Notes under the pieces: model-generated
What the model was told of the DNA's origin: nothing
Databases searched by the model: none
What the model saw: the letters and a program-made list of their open reading frames with translations, nothing else
Shown here: positions 17,520-25,290 of the stretch, in pieces
How the letters are laid out: the number at the start of each line of letters is the position of its first letter
Numbering within the stretch: the stretch's first letter is position 1
Translations under genes and position numbers: made by a program
Source of the DNA: Pseudomonas marvdashtae
Lineage (GTDB): Bacteria; Pseudomonadota; Gammaproteobacteria; Pseudomonadales; Pseudomonadaceae
Assembly (NCBI RefSeq): GCF_014268655.2
Contig: NZ_JABWQX020000001.1
Span: 3,068,001 to 3,132,000, forward strand
Direction: 5' to 3'
DNA: 64,000 nucleotides

Positions 17520-19169
17520 ATGAACAATACAATCATCGCAGCCCTGGTAAGCGCCGTCGTCCTATCGGGCGCCAATGGTGCCCAGGCCGCAGAAACGAAA
17601 AAGGTCGATGTGCTGCTGGTGGGCGGAGGAATCATGAGTTCCACGCTGGGCATCTGGCTCAACGAGCTGGAGCCAGGCTGGTCGATGGAGATGGTCGAGC
17701 GCCTGGACGCGGTGGCCGAAGAAAGCTCCAACGGCTGGAACAACGCCGGCACCGGCCATTCAGCGTTGGCAGAACTCAACTACACGCCGATGGACGAGCA
17801 AGGCAACGTCAATATTTCCAAAGCCATCGAGATCAACGAAGCCTTCCAGATCACCCGGCAGTTCCTGGCCTGGCAGGTCAAGAACAATGTCCTGAAAAAC
17901 CCTCGCTCATTCATCAACGCCACCCCGCACATGAGTTTTGTGTGGGGGGACGACAACATCAAGTTCCTCAGGAAACGCTACGAGGCGCTGCAAGCGAGCC
18001 CGCTGTTCCGGCCCATGCAATATTCGGAAGATCCGCAGCAGATCAAGAAATGGGTGCCGCTGATGATGGAGGGCCGCGACCCGAACCAGAAGCTTGCGGT
18101 GACCTGGACGCCGATCGGCACCGATGTGAATTTTGGCGAAATCACTCGCCAGTACGTCGGATATCTGCAGAGCAAACCCAATTTCAGCCTGAAGCTTTCC
18201 AGCGAAGTCCGCGATATCACCCGCAATGACGATGGCTCCTGGCACGTGGAGTACAAGAACCTCAAGGACGGTGAGACGACAGCCACCGACGCCAAGTTCG
18301 TCTTCATCGGCGCGGGGGGTGGCGCGCTGCATCTGTTGCAGAAGTCGGGCATCGAGGAAGCGAAGGAGTACGCAGGGTTTCCGGTCGGCGGCTCGTTCCT
18401 GGTCGCCGAGAATCCCACCATCGCCGAGCGACATATGGCCAAGGCATACGGGATAGCCTCCACCGGCGCGCCGCCGATGTCCGTGCCGCACTTGGACACC
18501 CGGGTACTGGATGGCAAGCGCGTCATCCTGTTCGGCCCCTTCGCGACCTTCTCCACCAAATTCCTCAAGGAAGGCTCGTACTTCGACCTGTTTACCAGCA
18601 TGACGCCCCACAACATCTGGCCCATGACCAAAGTCGGCGTCGAGCAGTACCCGCTGGTGGAATATCTGGCCGGCCAGCTGATGCTTTCCGACGACGACCG
18701 GTTCAAGGCCTTGCAGGAATATTTTCCCCAGGCCAAGCAGGAAGACTGGCGCCTCTGGCAAGCCGGCCAGCGGGTCCAGGTGATCAAGCGCGATGAAGAA
18801 AAAGGCGGCGTGCTCAAACTCGGTACCGAGGTGGTCGCGTCGCAGGATGGCAGCATCGCCGGATTGCTCGGGGCATCCCCCGGCGCCTCGACAGCGGCGC
18901 CTATCATGCTTGAAGTCATGCAGCGGGTCTTCAAGGACAAGGTCGCCTCCCCTGCCTGGCAGGAAAAGCTGCACCAGATCGTGCCGAGCTATGGAACCCG
19001 GCTCAACGATGATCCGGCGCGAGTCTACGAGGAATGGAAATACACCAGCGAGCTGTTGCAACTGGCGCCGCCACCGGATATTCGTGGCAACGCCGAGGCG
19101 AACGCCCCCACCAACAGCGATCCGGTGGGCCAGAAACACAGCGATTCCGACCCGGACATTGCTTTGTGA
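17520..19169 (+). CDS. mqo: Malate:quinone oxidoreductase with N-terminal signal peptide
   Basis: The protein has 549 residues from the ATG at 17520, after GAGGGTGG. The first 24 residues form a clear signal-like segment ([17 protein letters not shown], AxA at the end). The FAD-binding motif [19 protein letters not shown] follows. [20 protein letters not shown] is the Mqo signature. [13 protein letters not shown] and [11 protein letters not shown] are conserved near the C-terminus. The enzyme oxidises malate to oxaloacetate and passes electrons to the quinone pool. One of the two Mqo types in pseudomonads carries such a leader and the other does not, so this belongs to the leader-bearing type. 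The leader could place the enzyme in the periplasm or serve only as a membrane anchor. It is divergent from the DeoR-family gene. Confidence 0.92.
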   Translation: MNNTIIAALVSAVVLSGANGAQAAETKKVDVLLVGGGIMSSTLGIWLNELEPGWSMEMVERLDAVAEESSNGWNNAGTGHSALAELNYTPMDEQGNVNISKAIEINEAFQITRQFLAWQVKNNVLKNPRSFINATPHMSFVWGDDNIKFLRKRYEALQASPLFRPMQYSEDPQQIKKWVPLMMEGRDPNQKLAVTWTPIGTDVNFGEITRQYVGYLQSKPNFSLKLSSEVRDITRNDDGSWHVEYKNLKDGETTATDAKFVFIGAGGGALHLLQKSGIEEAKEYAGFPVGGSFLVAENPTIAERHMAKAYGIASTGAPPMSVPHLDTRVLDGKRVILFGPFATFSTKFLKEGSYFDLFTSMTPHNIWPMTKVGVEQYPLVEYLAGQLMLSDDDRFKALQEYFPQAKQEDWRLWQAGQRVQVIKRDEEKGGVLKLGTEVVASQDGSIAGLLGASPGASTAAPIMLEVMQRVFKDKVASPAWQEKLHQIVPSYGTRLNDDPARVYEEWKYTSELLQLAPPPDIRGNAEANAPTNSDPVGQKHSDSDPDIAL

Positions 19170-19191
19170 ATGGCGTCAGGCTGACGTCTTA

Positions 19192-19221
19192 TAGCTGAGC
19201 CTTCAAGCAACGGCTCAGCTA
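19192..19221. terminator. Bidirectional stem-loop between mqo and LysR genes
   Basis: TAGCTGAGCC (19192-19201) pairs perfectly with GGCTCAGCTA (19212-19221) around a 10-base loop, in the 62-bp space between two convergent genes. There is no long U-tract. It can serve both transcripts. Confidence 0.55.
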
Positions 19222-19231
19222 CCGGCACAGC

Positions 19232-20209
19232 CTAGAACCACTCCTTGTGCTCTTCAAACGCCGCGCGGACCATCGCCACCAATCGCACGACTTCCTGCCT
19301 GTGCGCCTCATCGCCATGCACGGCCATCCAGACCTGCATCTGCATGTCGCCAGTGAACAATTCGGGCAAAGGCTGCAGGGTTTTGTCGAGCGAGCAAACG
19401 TAGTGCGGCAGCAGGCCGATACAGGCACTCCATTGAATCATCTGGCGCATCAACTCATAGGAGTTCACCTGCGTGACGCCTGACCGGCGCTCGCTGACGG
19501 CGCGGTTCCACGGGGCCAGCGAAGGCATTTTTGCGTAGCTGTGCAGGCTGACCAGCATGTAGTCCTGAAGCTCGGGAAGGCTGCGTGGGCGACTTGCTTC
19601 CCGGGAGTAGCGCTTGGCGATGTGCGGGATGTATTCCAGCTCGGCCAGGCAACTGAGTTCGGCCACCGGGAAAGATAGCTGCGGCGCTGTCGTCCGTGGG
19701 TCGGTGAGCCAGACGATGACATCCGCCTCAACCGACTCCTGGCCGGGTGGACCGTCGAGGCGCACCACGTCCAGGCGCACGTTGGCGTGTTGGCGCAAGA
19801 AGCCAAGCAGCGCGCGGCTGAGGACGTCGTGCAGCAACGGCTCGGCCACGGCCACCCGCACCAGGGTCTGCTCGGTGTCGAAGGCGTCAGGCAACGCCAG
19901 CAAAGCTCGGTGGGCCAGTAATTGGCTGCGCAGGTGACGGCCAGCCTGGCTGAGCATCAGCGCATTCCCTCGGTGCTCGAACAAGGGACGCCCGTAATGA
20001 CTGGATAACCGCGACAGTTTTTTCCGCAATAACGACGCTTTGACATTCAGGCTGCGCGCGGCCTGCATGAAACAGCTACAGCGTGCCGCCACCAGGAAAA
20101 ACTCCAGCGCTTGCGGATCCTTGAAGCCCTTCAGTGCCTGATCATCGGTTGCCACCGAAGCACCCAGCCGCACGTAATCTCGAACCTTGCCAATCTCCTC
20201 CAACGCCAT
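19232..20209 (-). CDS. LysR-family regulator at the end of the pdt operon
   Basis: The 325-residue protein starts at ATG 20209 after GGAGGAGGG. About 30 residues precede the DNA-binding domain, which reads LEFFLVAARCSCFMQAARSLNVKASLLRKKLSRL, a divergent LysR helix-turn-helix in which the typical 'QPAVS' is replaced by 'KASLL'. The effector domain contains VRVAVAEPLLHDVLSRALLGF and ends with a conventional RLVAMVRAAFEEH. It lies 41 bp behind the parvulin gene on the same strand. In P. aeruginosa a LysR gene (PA0701) occupies the same edge of the cluster. It may be co-transcribed with the operon or drive another target. The wider family is clear, but the role is not. Confidence 0.8.
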   Translation of the reverse strand: MALEEIGKVRDYVRLGASVATDDQALKGFKDPQALEFFLVAARCSCFMQAARSLNVKASLLRKKLSRLSSHYGRPLFEHRGNALMLSQAGRHLRSQLLAHRALLALPDAFDTEQTLVRVAVAEPLLHDVLSRALLGFLRQHANVRLDVVRLDGPPGQESVEADVIVWLTDPRTTAPQLSFPVAELSCLAELEYIPHIAKRYSREASRPRSLPELQDYMLVSLHSYAKMPSLAPWNRAVSERRSGVTQVNSYELMRQMIQWSACIGLLPHYVCSLDKTLQPLPELFTGDMQMQVWMAVHGDEAHRQEVVRLVAMVRAAFEEHKEWF

Positions 20210-20250
20210 ACGCCCTCCTCCCTAAGGTAGCTTCACGGCTGCCGCGCCGC

Positions 20251-21222
20251 TTAACGAACAGACTCCAATGCCTCGTTCAGTTGCGCGCCATCGATGCTCA
20301 ACGTCGCCTTGCTGACCAATCCTTCCAGATACGCCCTGGCCACCTGTTCCTGGCGCTGGTTGCGCAGCGCCTCGCGCAACTGTCCACGCACCTCATCCAG
20401 ACTCGCGGGACGTGCCGGTTGCATGTCGGTGAGCTTGAGAACGTGAAAACCCGCCTCGCTGCGCAAAGCGTCGGAAACACTGCCAACTCGCTGCCGCGCC
20501 AGCACTTGGCGCATTTGCGGCACGTATTGCTGCAACGGTTGCAGGCCGCTGTCGCCACCCCGCTGCGCCGTGGCCTGGTCATCGGAAAACTCCCGGGCCA
20601 ACGCGGCGAAATCAGCATTGGGAGCCTGGGCGCGGCGAGCCAGTTCGGTGGCTTTCTTGCGCACTGACTCTTCGTTGGCACCCGGCTCCAGCGCGATGAA
20701 AATCTGACTGACGCGATACAACGCCGGGCTTTGCAGCTGGCCCTTCGCTGCGTCATAGGCTTGTTGCAGCGCCTGCTCATCCGGGTACTCGGCAGGCACT
20801 TGGCTGATGGATTGCAGATAGGTGCGCAACAGGATCTGTTCGGTGGCGGCTCGGGTCATCTGTTGAATTTCCGGGCGTTCCTGCCAACCTTGCGCGTCGG
20901 CCTGCTGCAACAAGGCTTTCTCCGCCAGGCGCGTTCGAATCCAGCTTTCCAGGGCGCCACGATTGGCCCGCAGTTGCTCGCGCACCGGCGGTGCCAACGA
21001 GCCCAGCACACCGTTGAGTTCGGCGCTGCTCAATTGCAGTTCACCCAGACTGGCGACGGCCGGCGCGGTCTCGCCTTGGCCTCGGGCAGCTACCGGTTGT
21101 GTCGCCGGTACCGAGGCATGGGGGGAATCGCCAGGGTCGAGGGCCACTGCCACGGCGATGCCTCCCGCCACCAGAATGACAAGACTGGCGCCCACCCGTT
21201 TGCTGAACCTGCTCATCTCCAT
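20251..21222 (-). CDS. Parvulin-type (PpiC) periplasmic peptidyl-prolyl isomerase
   Basis: The protein has 323 residues from the ATG at 21222, which overlaps the YbjN stop codon (TGATG). A single N-terminal membrane segment or signal anchor (residues about 8-28) precedes a Pro/Ala-rich linker. A helical SurA/PpiD-like chaperone region (about 60-170) follows. The parvulin domain is at about 175-280, with YRVSQIFIAL, ADFAALAREFSDDQATAQRGGDSG and EAGFHVLKLTDMQPA, the parvulin signature. Such proteins assist folding of exported proteins in the periplasm. Placement at the end of the two-partner secretion operon suggests a chaperone for the exoprotein or the pore, as an inference. The position matches a PpiC-type gene in the homologous P. 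aeruginosa cluster. Confidence 0.85.
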   Translation of the reverse strand: MEMSRFSKRVGASLVILVAGGIAVAVALDPGDSPHASVPATQPVAARGQGETAPAVASLGELQLSSAELNGVLGSLAPPVREQLRANRGALESWIRTRLAEKALLQQADAQGWQERPEIQQMTRAATEQILLRTYLQSISQVPAEYPDEQALQQAYDAAKGQLQSPALYRVSQIFIALEPGANEESVRKKATELARRAQAPNADFAALAREFSDDQATAQRGGDSGLQPLQQYVPQMRQVLARQRVGSVSDALRSEAGFHVLKLTDMQPARPASLDEVRGQLREALRNQRQEQVARAYLEGLVSKATLSIDGAQLNEALESVR

Positions 21223-21704
21223 CAAGCCTCTTCAACCACGACTTCTGGCACTGGCGCAGCGTCCACCGCCTGTTGCTGGCGGGCCTGCTGGCTGTATTCG
21301 CGCAGGTACACCACGAACTCTTGCAGCAAGCGGTCCCAGAGCTCCAGCACGCCGCGCAAGTGATCCTCACTGACGCCTGCGGCGACGATGGCGTCCATCT
21401 CCATCACCAGGAATTCGCCCTGAAGGCTGAGGCGGGCAAAGCGGCGGCTGGCGTTCCAGACTTCCACCAGGCCTTCAGGCAACTTGCCCTCGATGCGCAA
21501 CGCGCAGCTGAACGTAAAGTCGAGGAAGCTACCCTCGGCGGCGGCCGGGTTGCCGAAGCGCACGGCAAAACCAATGCCCTGGCTGGCGCTCAACAACTGC
21601 ACGACCTCGCCCTGCTCGGTGCGATTGACGCGATAGCCAGCGGCTTGCAGTAACTCGCCGAGTTGCTCGGGGGTGATGCTCTGGATCAGTGCTTGTGTGG
21701 TCAT
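21222..21704 (-). CDS. YbjN-domain protein
   Basis: The 160-residue cytoplasmic protein has no signal peptide and starts at 21704 after AGGAAA. The body reads ITPEQLGELLQAAGYRVNR, IGFAVRFGNPA, FLDFTFSCAL and LVEVWNASRRFARLSLQGE, the pattern of the YbjN (type III secretion chaperone-like fold) family: an ambiguous binding domain of two helices and a sheet. A Glu/Val/Pro-rich tail ends it. YbjN relatives act as small adaptor or chaperone-like proteins. In this operon it is the only soluble cytoplasmic member, so it could bind the exoprotein before export or a regulator. That function is conjecture. Confidence 0.72.
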   Translation of the reverse strand: MTTQALIQSITPEQLGELLQAAGYRVNRTEQGEVVQLLSASQGIGFAVRFGNPAAAEGSFLDFTFSCALRIEGKLPEGLVEVWNASRRFARLSLQGEFLVMEMDAIVAAGVSEDHLRGVLELWDRLLQEFVVYLREYSQQARQQQAVDAAPVPEVVVEEA

Positions 21705-21740
21705 CGCGAAATTTCCTGTTGGGTAAAAAGTGGACGGTGA

Positions 21741-22388
21741 TTATTTGCCCGCGGTGGTCTTGGTGGCGTCGAACTGGGTCTGGTACAGCGCATCGCCATA
21801 ACGCTGCGCCAATTCCTCGAACTTCACCCGCGCGCCGCTGGCAAAGGGCTGGCGAATCTTCAGCACATCACTGACCTCGATGTTTTCGTAGGCGCCGAGG
21901 ATCTCTTTGGCGATGCCGTACATCTGCTGGTTCTTCGCCACACATTGCTGTACTTCACTCTCGCGACTGGTCAGGCTGGCTTGCAGGGTGGCGCGTGCCG
22001 CTTCGATACCGCGGGCGCGGCCCAGCAGTTCTTCGTAGGCTTGCTTGAATTTGCCGACCTGCTCGCTGCTGGCCGCCACCTGCGCCTGGGCGCTGCTGCG
22101 GACGGCATCCTGCTGGGCGCCCAGTTGTTCGTTCTGGCTGCGGGCCTTGGTCAGTTCGGCGGTCAGTTGCTTGATTTGCCCTTGCGCGGCGCTCAGTTGG
22201 CTCTCCGCTGCCTGGCGGGCAGCGGTGCCTTGCGCCTGTTCGCTCTGCAAGGCTTGCAACTGCGCAGTGGTGCTGCGCAATTGGGCACGCAGGCGCTCCT
22301 CCAAGGTTTGCGCCGAAGCGCCCAAGGCTGCGCCGAGGCCAAGCAACAACACCACAGCGTGGATGATGGGATGAAATGGCCTGATCAT
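21741..22388 (-). CDS. Periplasmic coiled-coil protein
   Basis: The protein has 215 residues from the ATG at 22388, after GGGAGGG. A signal peptide (residues about 1-25, LLLGLGAALGASAQ) is followed by a long heptad-rich coiled coil to about residue 135: ERLRAQLRSTTAQLQALQ, then repeated Gln/Ala/Leu helices. The C-terminal globular tail contains CVAKNQQMYGIAKEILGAYEN, with one cysteine, and VSDVLKIRQPFASGARVKFEELAQ. The tail pattern recurs in conserved hypothetical proteins next to pdt-type genes. It may bridge envelope layers or hold the exoprotein in the periplasm; the sequence does not decide. No enzyme motif is visible. Confidence 0.7.
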   Translation of the reverse strand: MIRPFHPIIHAVVLLLGLGAALGASAQTLEERLRAQLRSTTAQLQALQSEQAQGTAARQAAESQLSAAQGQIKQLTAELTKARSQNEQLGAQQDAVRSSAQAQVAASSEQVGKFKQAYEELLGRARGIEAARATLQASLTSRESEVQQCVAKNQQMYGIAKEILGAYENIEVSDVLKIRQPFASGARVKFEELAQRYGDALYQTQFDATKTTAGK

Positions 22389-22404
22389 AGTGTCCCTCCC
22401 GGCG

Positions 22405-24096
22405 CTAGAAGCGCGTATTGAGCTCGAGTTGCAGAACGTCGATAGCGAACGGCGCGCCATACACTTCTTCGCTGCTCAGCCAGCGCGCGGTCGCCAATAC
22501 GTTGTCTTCGATTCCATAGTTGCCGCCGAGGAAATAACCCTTGGCGTTGGTGCCCCCGAGGTGAAACGACGAATCGTTGAAGCCATCCGGCAAGGCATCC
22601 GGCTCGATGTACTTGTAGCCGGCGAACAGGTTCCAGTCGCCGCGCTTTTTCAGGTCCAGGGCACTGCCCAGGGTGAACTGCAGCATCCAGGCACTGTCAC
22701 CGCTTTCGATGTCGCCGTTCTCATCCAGGTTGTTGGCCAGCGCACCGGCCGAGCGCTTGCGCATCTTGCCTTCGTCGTAGCCGAGGTTGACCAGGTAGTT
22801 GCCCTGGCTGCGCAGCTTCAGGTCGTCGAACAGCAAGGTGTCCCACACCAGGTTGAGATCGAGCACGTTGAACTCCGAGGCCAGGCCTACGAACTGCGGC
22901 TGCGGCGAGGTGGTCGGCGCGGAAGGGTCCGGCACCAGGTCGCGCAGCTCCATCAACGTGTTGCCCTTTTGCATGAAGGCCGGGCGCGTTTCGTCGCTGT
23001 CACAGGCGGGGGCGCCGTCATAGATGGCACAAGGATTGGAGCGTCGCCCTTCGATGTCATCGAACTGGTAATAAGCCAACGCGCCCTTGATGTTGTTGTC
23101 CGGGGCAAACGCCCAGCTCGCGCCAAGCTGGGCGCCGTAGAGCCACTTGTTCTCGCTGTCTTCCTTGTTGAAACCATCGCTCGACGCGCTGTCGGAGCTG
23201 TACTCCACCGGGAACGCACCGAGGGTGCCGAACATCGCCAGGTCGCGGCTCAACGGGTGATTGAACGAGCCGGCCAAACCGTCGAAATTGAGGTCGTTGG
23301 AATACAGCAGATCGGTGGACATGAACGGGTTGGGCATGCGCCCGCCGGTAAAGCTCAGTTCCTTGGTCGGGCGATAGTTGAGGTAGCCTTGGTCGAGCCA
23401 CAGATCTTTTTTGTCAAAGCCGCCGCCCAGGGTCTGGGTGGTGGAGACTGGACTGCTGTCCGAGCCCGTGCCCAGGCGGATAGCCGCTGTCCATTGCGGG
23501 GAAAGCGCGGCCCGCATGCCCATGCGAGCCCGCAGGCGCAGCATGTTCTCGCGGTCTTCGCGGGTATTGAGCAACGGTGGAAGTTGCGAGCCGCTGTTGG
23601 GGTTGACGTCATAAGGCCCGCTGTTATTGAGCTCGGCAAAGTCGACGATCTCGTTACTGTTGCTGCCCGAGTAGAAGCGCGACTCGTTGCGCAAGCGCAC
23701 GTCGCCTTCAAAGGTGATGCGTGAGACCCAGTCGGGGAAGGTGTTGGGCTGGGCCCAGTTTTCCTGTTTGGCTTGGGCGATCACTTCGGCTTTCACCTGG
23801 TCGCGAATCTGTTCCCGAACGATGGCCGGCACATACTGCACCCGAACCTCGCCCGGCGCGCCTGGCGCTGGCACCGGTGCGGTGTTGGCGGCCGTCTGCC
23901 GGGCTTGCGTGGCCTCGGCTTCGGCCTGGTCGATCAGCGCTTGGGCCTGGTCCTGCTTGAGCACGCCTTGTTGCACCAACAGGCGAATCAGATTGACCGT
24001 CGCGTTCTGCGAGGGTGTCTGCGCCAACGCGCTGCCCGCCAGGCTGGCGATCACCAGGCCGACGCCCAGCGCCAATCGATTAACTTTGCAGATCAT
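22405..24096 (-). CDS. Putative outer-membrane porin
   Basis: The protein has 563 residues from the ATG at 24096, eight bases after AGGAG; a GTG at 24102 is less favoured. A signal peptide ends at GSALAQ. A short helical N-terminal region (LIRLLVQQGVLKQDQAQALIDQAE) resembles the periplasmic coiled coil of putative porins. The remainder is a beta-barrel: alternating hydrophobic strands such as WVSRITFEGDVRLRNESRF, WTAAIRLGTGSDSS, LSFTGGRMPNPF and a final strand VLQLELNTRF ending in aromatic-Arg-Phe, the usual OMP C-terminus. Loops hold CAIYDGAPAC, a probable disulfide. It belongs to the 'putative porin' group also found in gene clusters with ExbB/ExbD/TonB. No TonB box or plug domain is seen, so it is not a TonB-dependent receptor. 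Confidence 0.8.
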   Translation of the reverse strand: MICKVNRLALGVGLVIASLAGSALAQTPSQNATVNLIRLLVQQGVLKQDQAQALIDQAEAEATQARQTAANTAPVPAPGAPGEVRVQYVPAIVREQIRDQVKAEVIAQAKQENWAQPNTFPDWVSRITFEGDVRLRNESRFYSGSNSNEIVDFAELNNSGPYDVNPNSGSQLPPLLNTREDRENMLRLRARMGMRAALSPQWTAAIRLGTGSDSSPVSTTQTLGGGFDKKDLWLDQGYLNYRPTKELSFTGGRMPNPFMSTDLLYSNDLNFDGLAGSFNHPLSRDLAMFGTLGAFPVEYSSDSASSDGFNKEDSENKWLYGAQLGASWAFAPDNNIKGALAYYQFDDIEGRRSNPCAIYDGAPACDSDETRPAFMQKGNTLMELRDLVPDPSAPTTSPQPQFVGLASEFNVLDLNLVWDTLLFDDLKLRSQGNYLVNLGYDEGKMRKRSAGALANNLDENGDIESGDSAWMLQFTLGSALDLKKRGDWNLFAGYKYIEPDALPDGFNDSSFHLGGTNAKGYFLGGNYGIEDNVLATARWLSSEEVYGAPFAIDVLQLELNTRF

Positions 24097-24131
24097 GAAC
24101 ACAACTCCTAATGGTCTCTTGGCGACCCGGC

Positions 24132-24851
24132 TTAGCCCGGCCGGCGTCCTTGTAGGCGGATACGCACCGGCACCTGCAGCGAGGCGGGTGGACGTTCCAG
24201 ATTGGGTGAGGCGCGCAAGGTGGCCAGCACCTTGGCGTCAAGTTCGGCATCGCCGCTGGTGCGCCCCAGTTCCACCCGGATCACCCGGCCGGCCTGGTCC
24301 AGCCAGACGTCGGCCTCCAGGCGGAAAGCCAGGTTGCGCAGCTCGGGCGACTCGCGCAGCAAGCGCTGGAAGCTGTAAGCCAGGAACTGGCTGTAGGTGC
24401 CGTTGCCGAGGCGTCCGCCACCGGCGCCAGCCATCCCGCCGCCCTTGCCCGCGCCGATATTGAAAGCGTCGGAGCCAGCCTGGGCGTCGCTGTCCATTTG
24501 CATCGGGTCAGCCAGGTCTTCGGCGGGCGAAGGCGGTGCTTCTTCCTCCGGCTTGACTTCTTCTGGTTCGGGCGTGGGTTCGGGCTCGACGATTTTTTCT
24601 TCCACCGGTTTTTCCGGCTCCGGCGGTTTTTCCGGGGGCGGCGGCGGTGGCGGCAACGGAATGATCGCGGGAATCTTCGGCGCCTCGCGACGGATGCCGC
24701 TCATATCGTTAGCCCATGTCCACAGCAGCCAGGCCAGGCCCGCGCCCACCAGCAAACCGGCAGTCCATTGCAATACGCGGCGCACCCTGCCAGTGCCGTC
24801 CCGCTGTCGTTCCAGGTGTCCGTTTTGCGGCTGTTCAGGAAAAGACGTCAT
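24132..24851 (-). CDS. TonB-like energy transducer
   Basis: The protein has 239 residues. A cytoplasmic arm (1-24) precedes one membrane helix (about residues 26-46: LQWTAGLLVGAGLAWLLW). A proline- and glutamate-rich periplasmic spacer follows (IPLPPPPPPPEKPPEPEKP, then repeated PEPE-type steps). A Gly-rich patch (GAGKGGGMAGAGGG) leads to a C-terminal TonB-type domain with RLEADVWLDQAGRVIRVELGRTSGDAELDAKVLATL, the classical fold end. The gene follows exbD with a 3-bp gap. The transducer would carry the ExbB/ExbD proton-motive signal to an outer-membrane partner. Candidates inside the operon are the TpsB pore or the putative porin, neither of which normally needs TonB. Confidence 0.82.
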   Translation of the reverse strand: MTSFPEQPQNGHLERQRDGTGRVRRVLQWTAGLLVGAGLAWLLWTWANDMSGIRREAPKIPAIIPLPPPPPPPEKPPEPEKPVEEKIVEPEPTPEPEEVKPEEEAPPSPAEDLADPMQMDSDAQAGSDAFNIGAGKGGGMAGAGGGRLGNGTYSQFLAYSFQRLLRESPELRNLAFRLEADVWLDQAGRVIRVELGRTSGDAELDAKVLATLRASPNLERPPASLQVPVRIRLQGRRPG

Positions 24852-24854
24852 GAC

Positions 24855-25280
24855 TCAGCCCTGGCTCGGTTTGCCGGTGACCAGGCCCACCTGGGACAAC
24901 TCCAGGCGGCGCAACAGGTCCAGCACTTCAATGACTTTCTGGTACTGCACGGCCGAGTCACCGCGCACGATCACCGGAAAATCCGGGCTCTGGGCTTTCT
25001 CGATGCGCAAGCGATCTTCAAGTTCGTTGAGGGTGACCGGGTAGGCATCGAGGAACACCTGGCCGCCATCATTGATGGAAATCGCCTTGGTCTTGGGCTG
25101 CGAAAGCGAGATGGTCGAGCTGGCCTTCGGCAGGTTGATCTGGATCCCGGAGACCTGGGCGGTGGCGGTGAGAATAAACATCACCAGCACCACCATGAGC
25201 ACGTCCACCAACGGCGTGATGTTGATGGTGTCGACGGCGGCATCTTCGTCGTCGTCCGAGGCGCTATTGAGGTTGGCCAT
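24855..25280 (-). CDS. exbD: ExbD/TolR-family proton-channel subunit
   Basis: The 141-residue protein has an acidic start (SASDDDEDAAVDTINITPLVDVLMVVLVMFILTA, shown in two parts as DDDEDAAVDTINITPLVD and VLMVVLVMFILTA). The membrane helix carries the conserved Asp (PLVD) used for proton conduction. The periplasmic part contains INLPKA, ISINDGGQVFLDAYPVTLNELEDRL and VIVRGDSAVQYQKVIEVLDLL, the ExbD/TolR C-terminal domain. It follows the exbB gene by 10 bp and precedes the TonB gene by 3 bp, so the three are one translational unit. The assignment is firm. Confidence 0.9.
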   Translation of the reverse strand: MANLNSASDDDEDAAVDTINITPLVDVLMVVLVMFILTATAQVSGIQINLPKASSTISLSQPKTKAISINDGGQVFLDAYPVTLNELEDRLRIEKAQSPDFPVIVRGDSAVQYQKVIEVLDLLRRLELSQVGLVTGKPSQG

Positions 25281-25290
25281 GGTCGCTCCC

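Noticed and set aside
17907..19139. 410-codon frame antisense to mqo
   Set aside because: It has no recognisable domain and lies wholly opposite a strongly supported enzyme gene.
22405..24096. Putative porin as a TonB-dependent receptor
   Set aside because: It has no plug domain or TonB box, and at 563 residues is too short for a 22-strand receptor.
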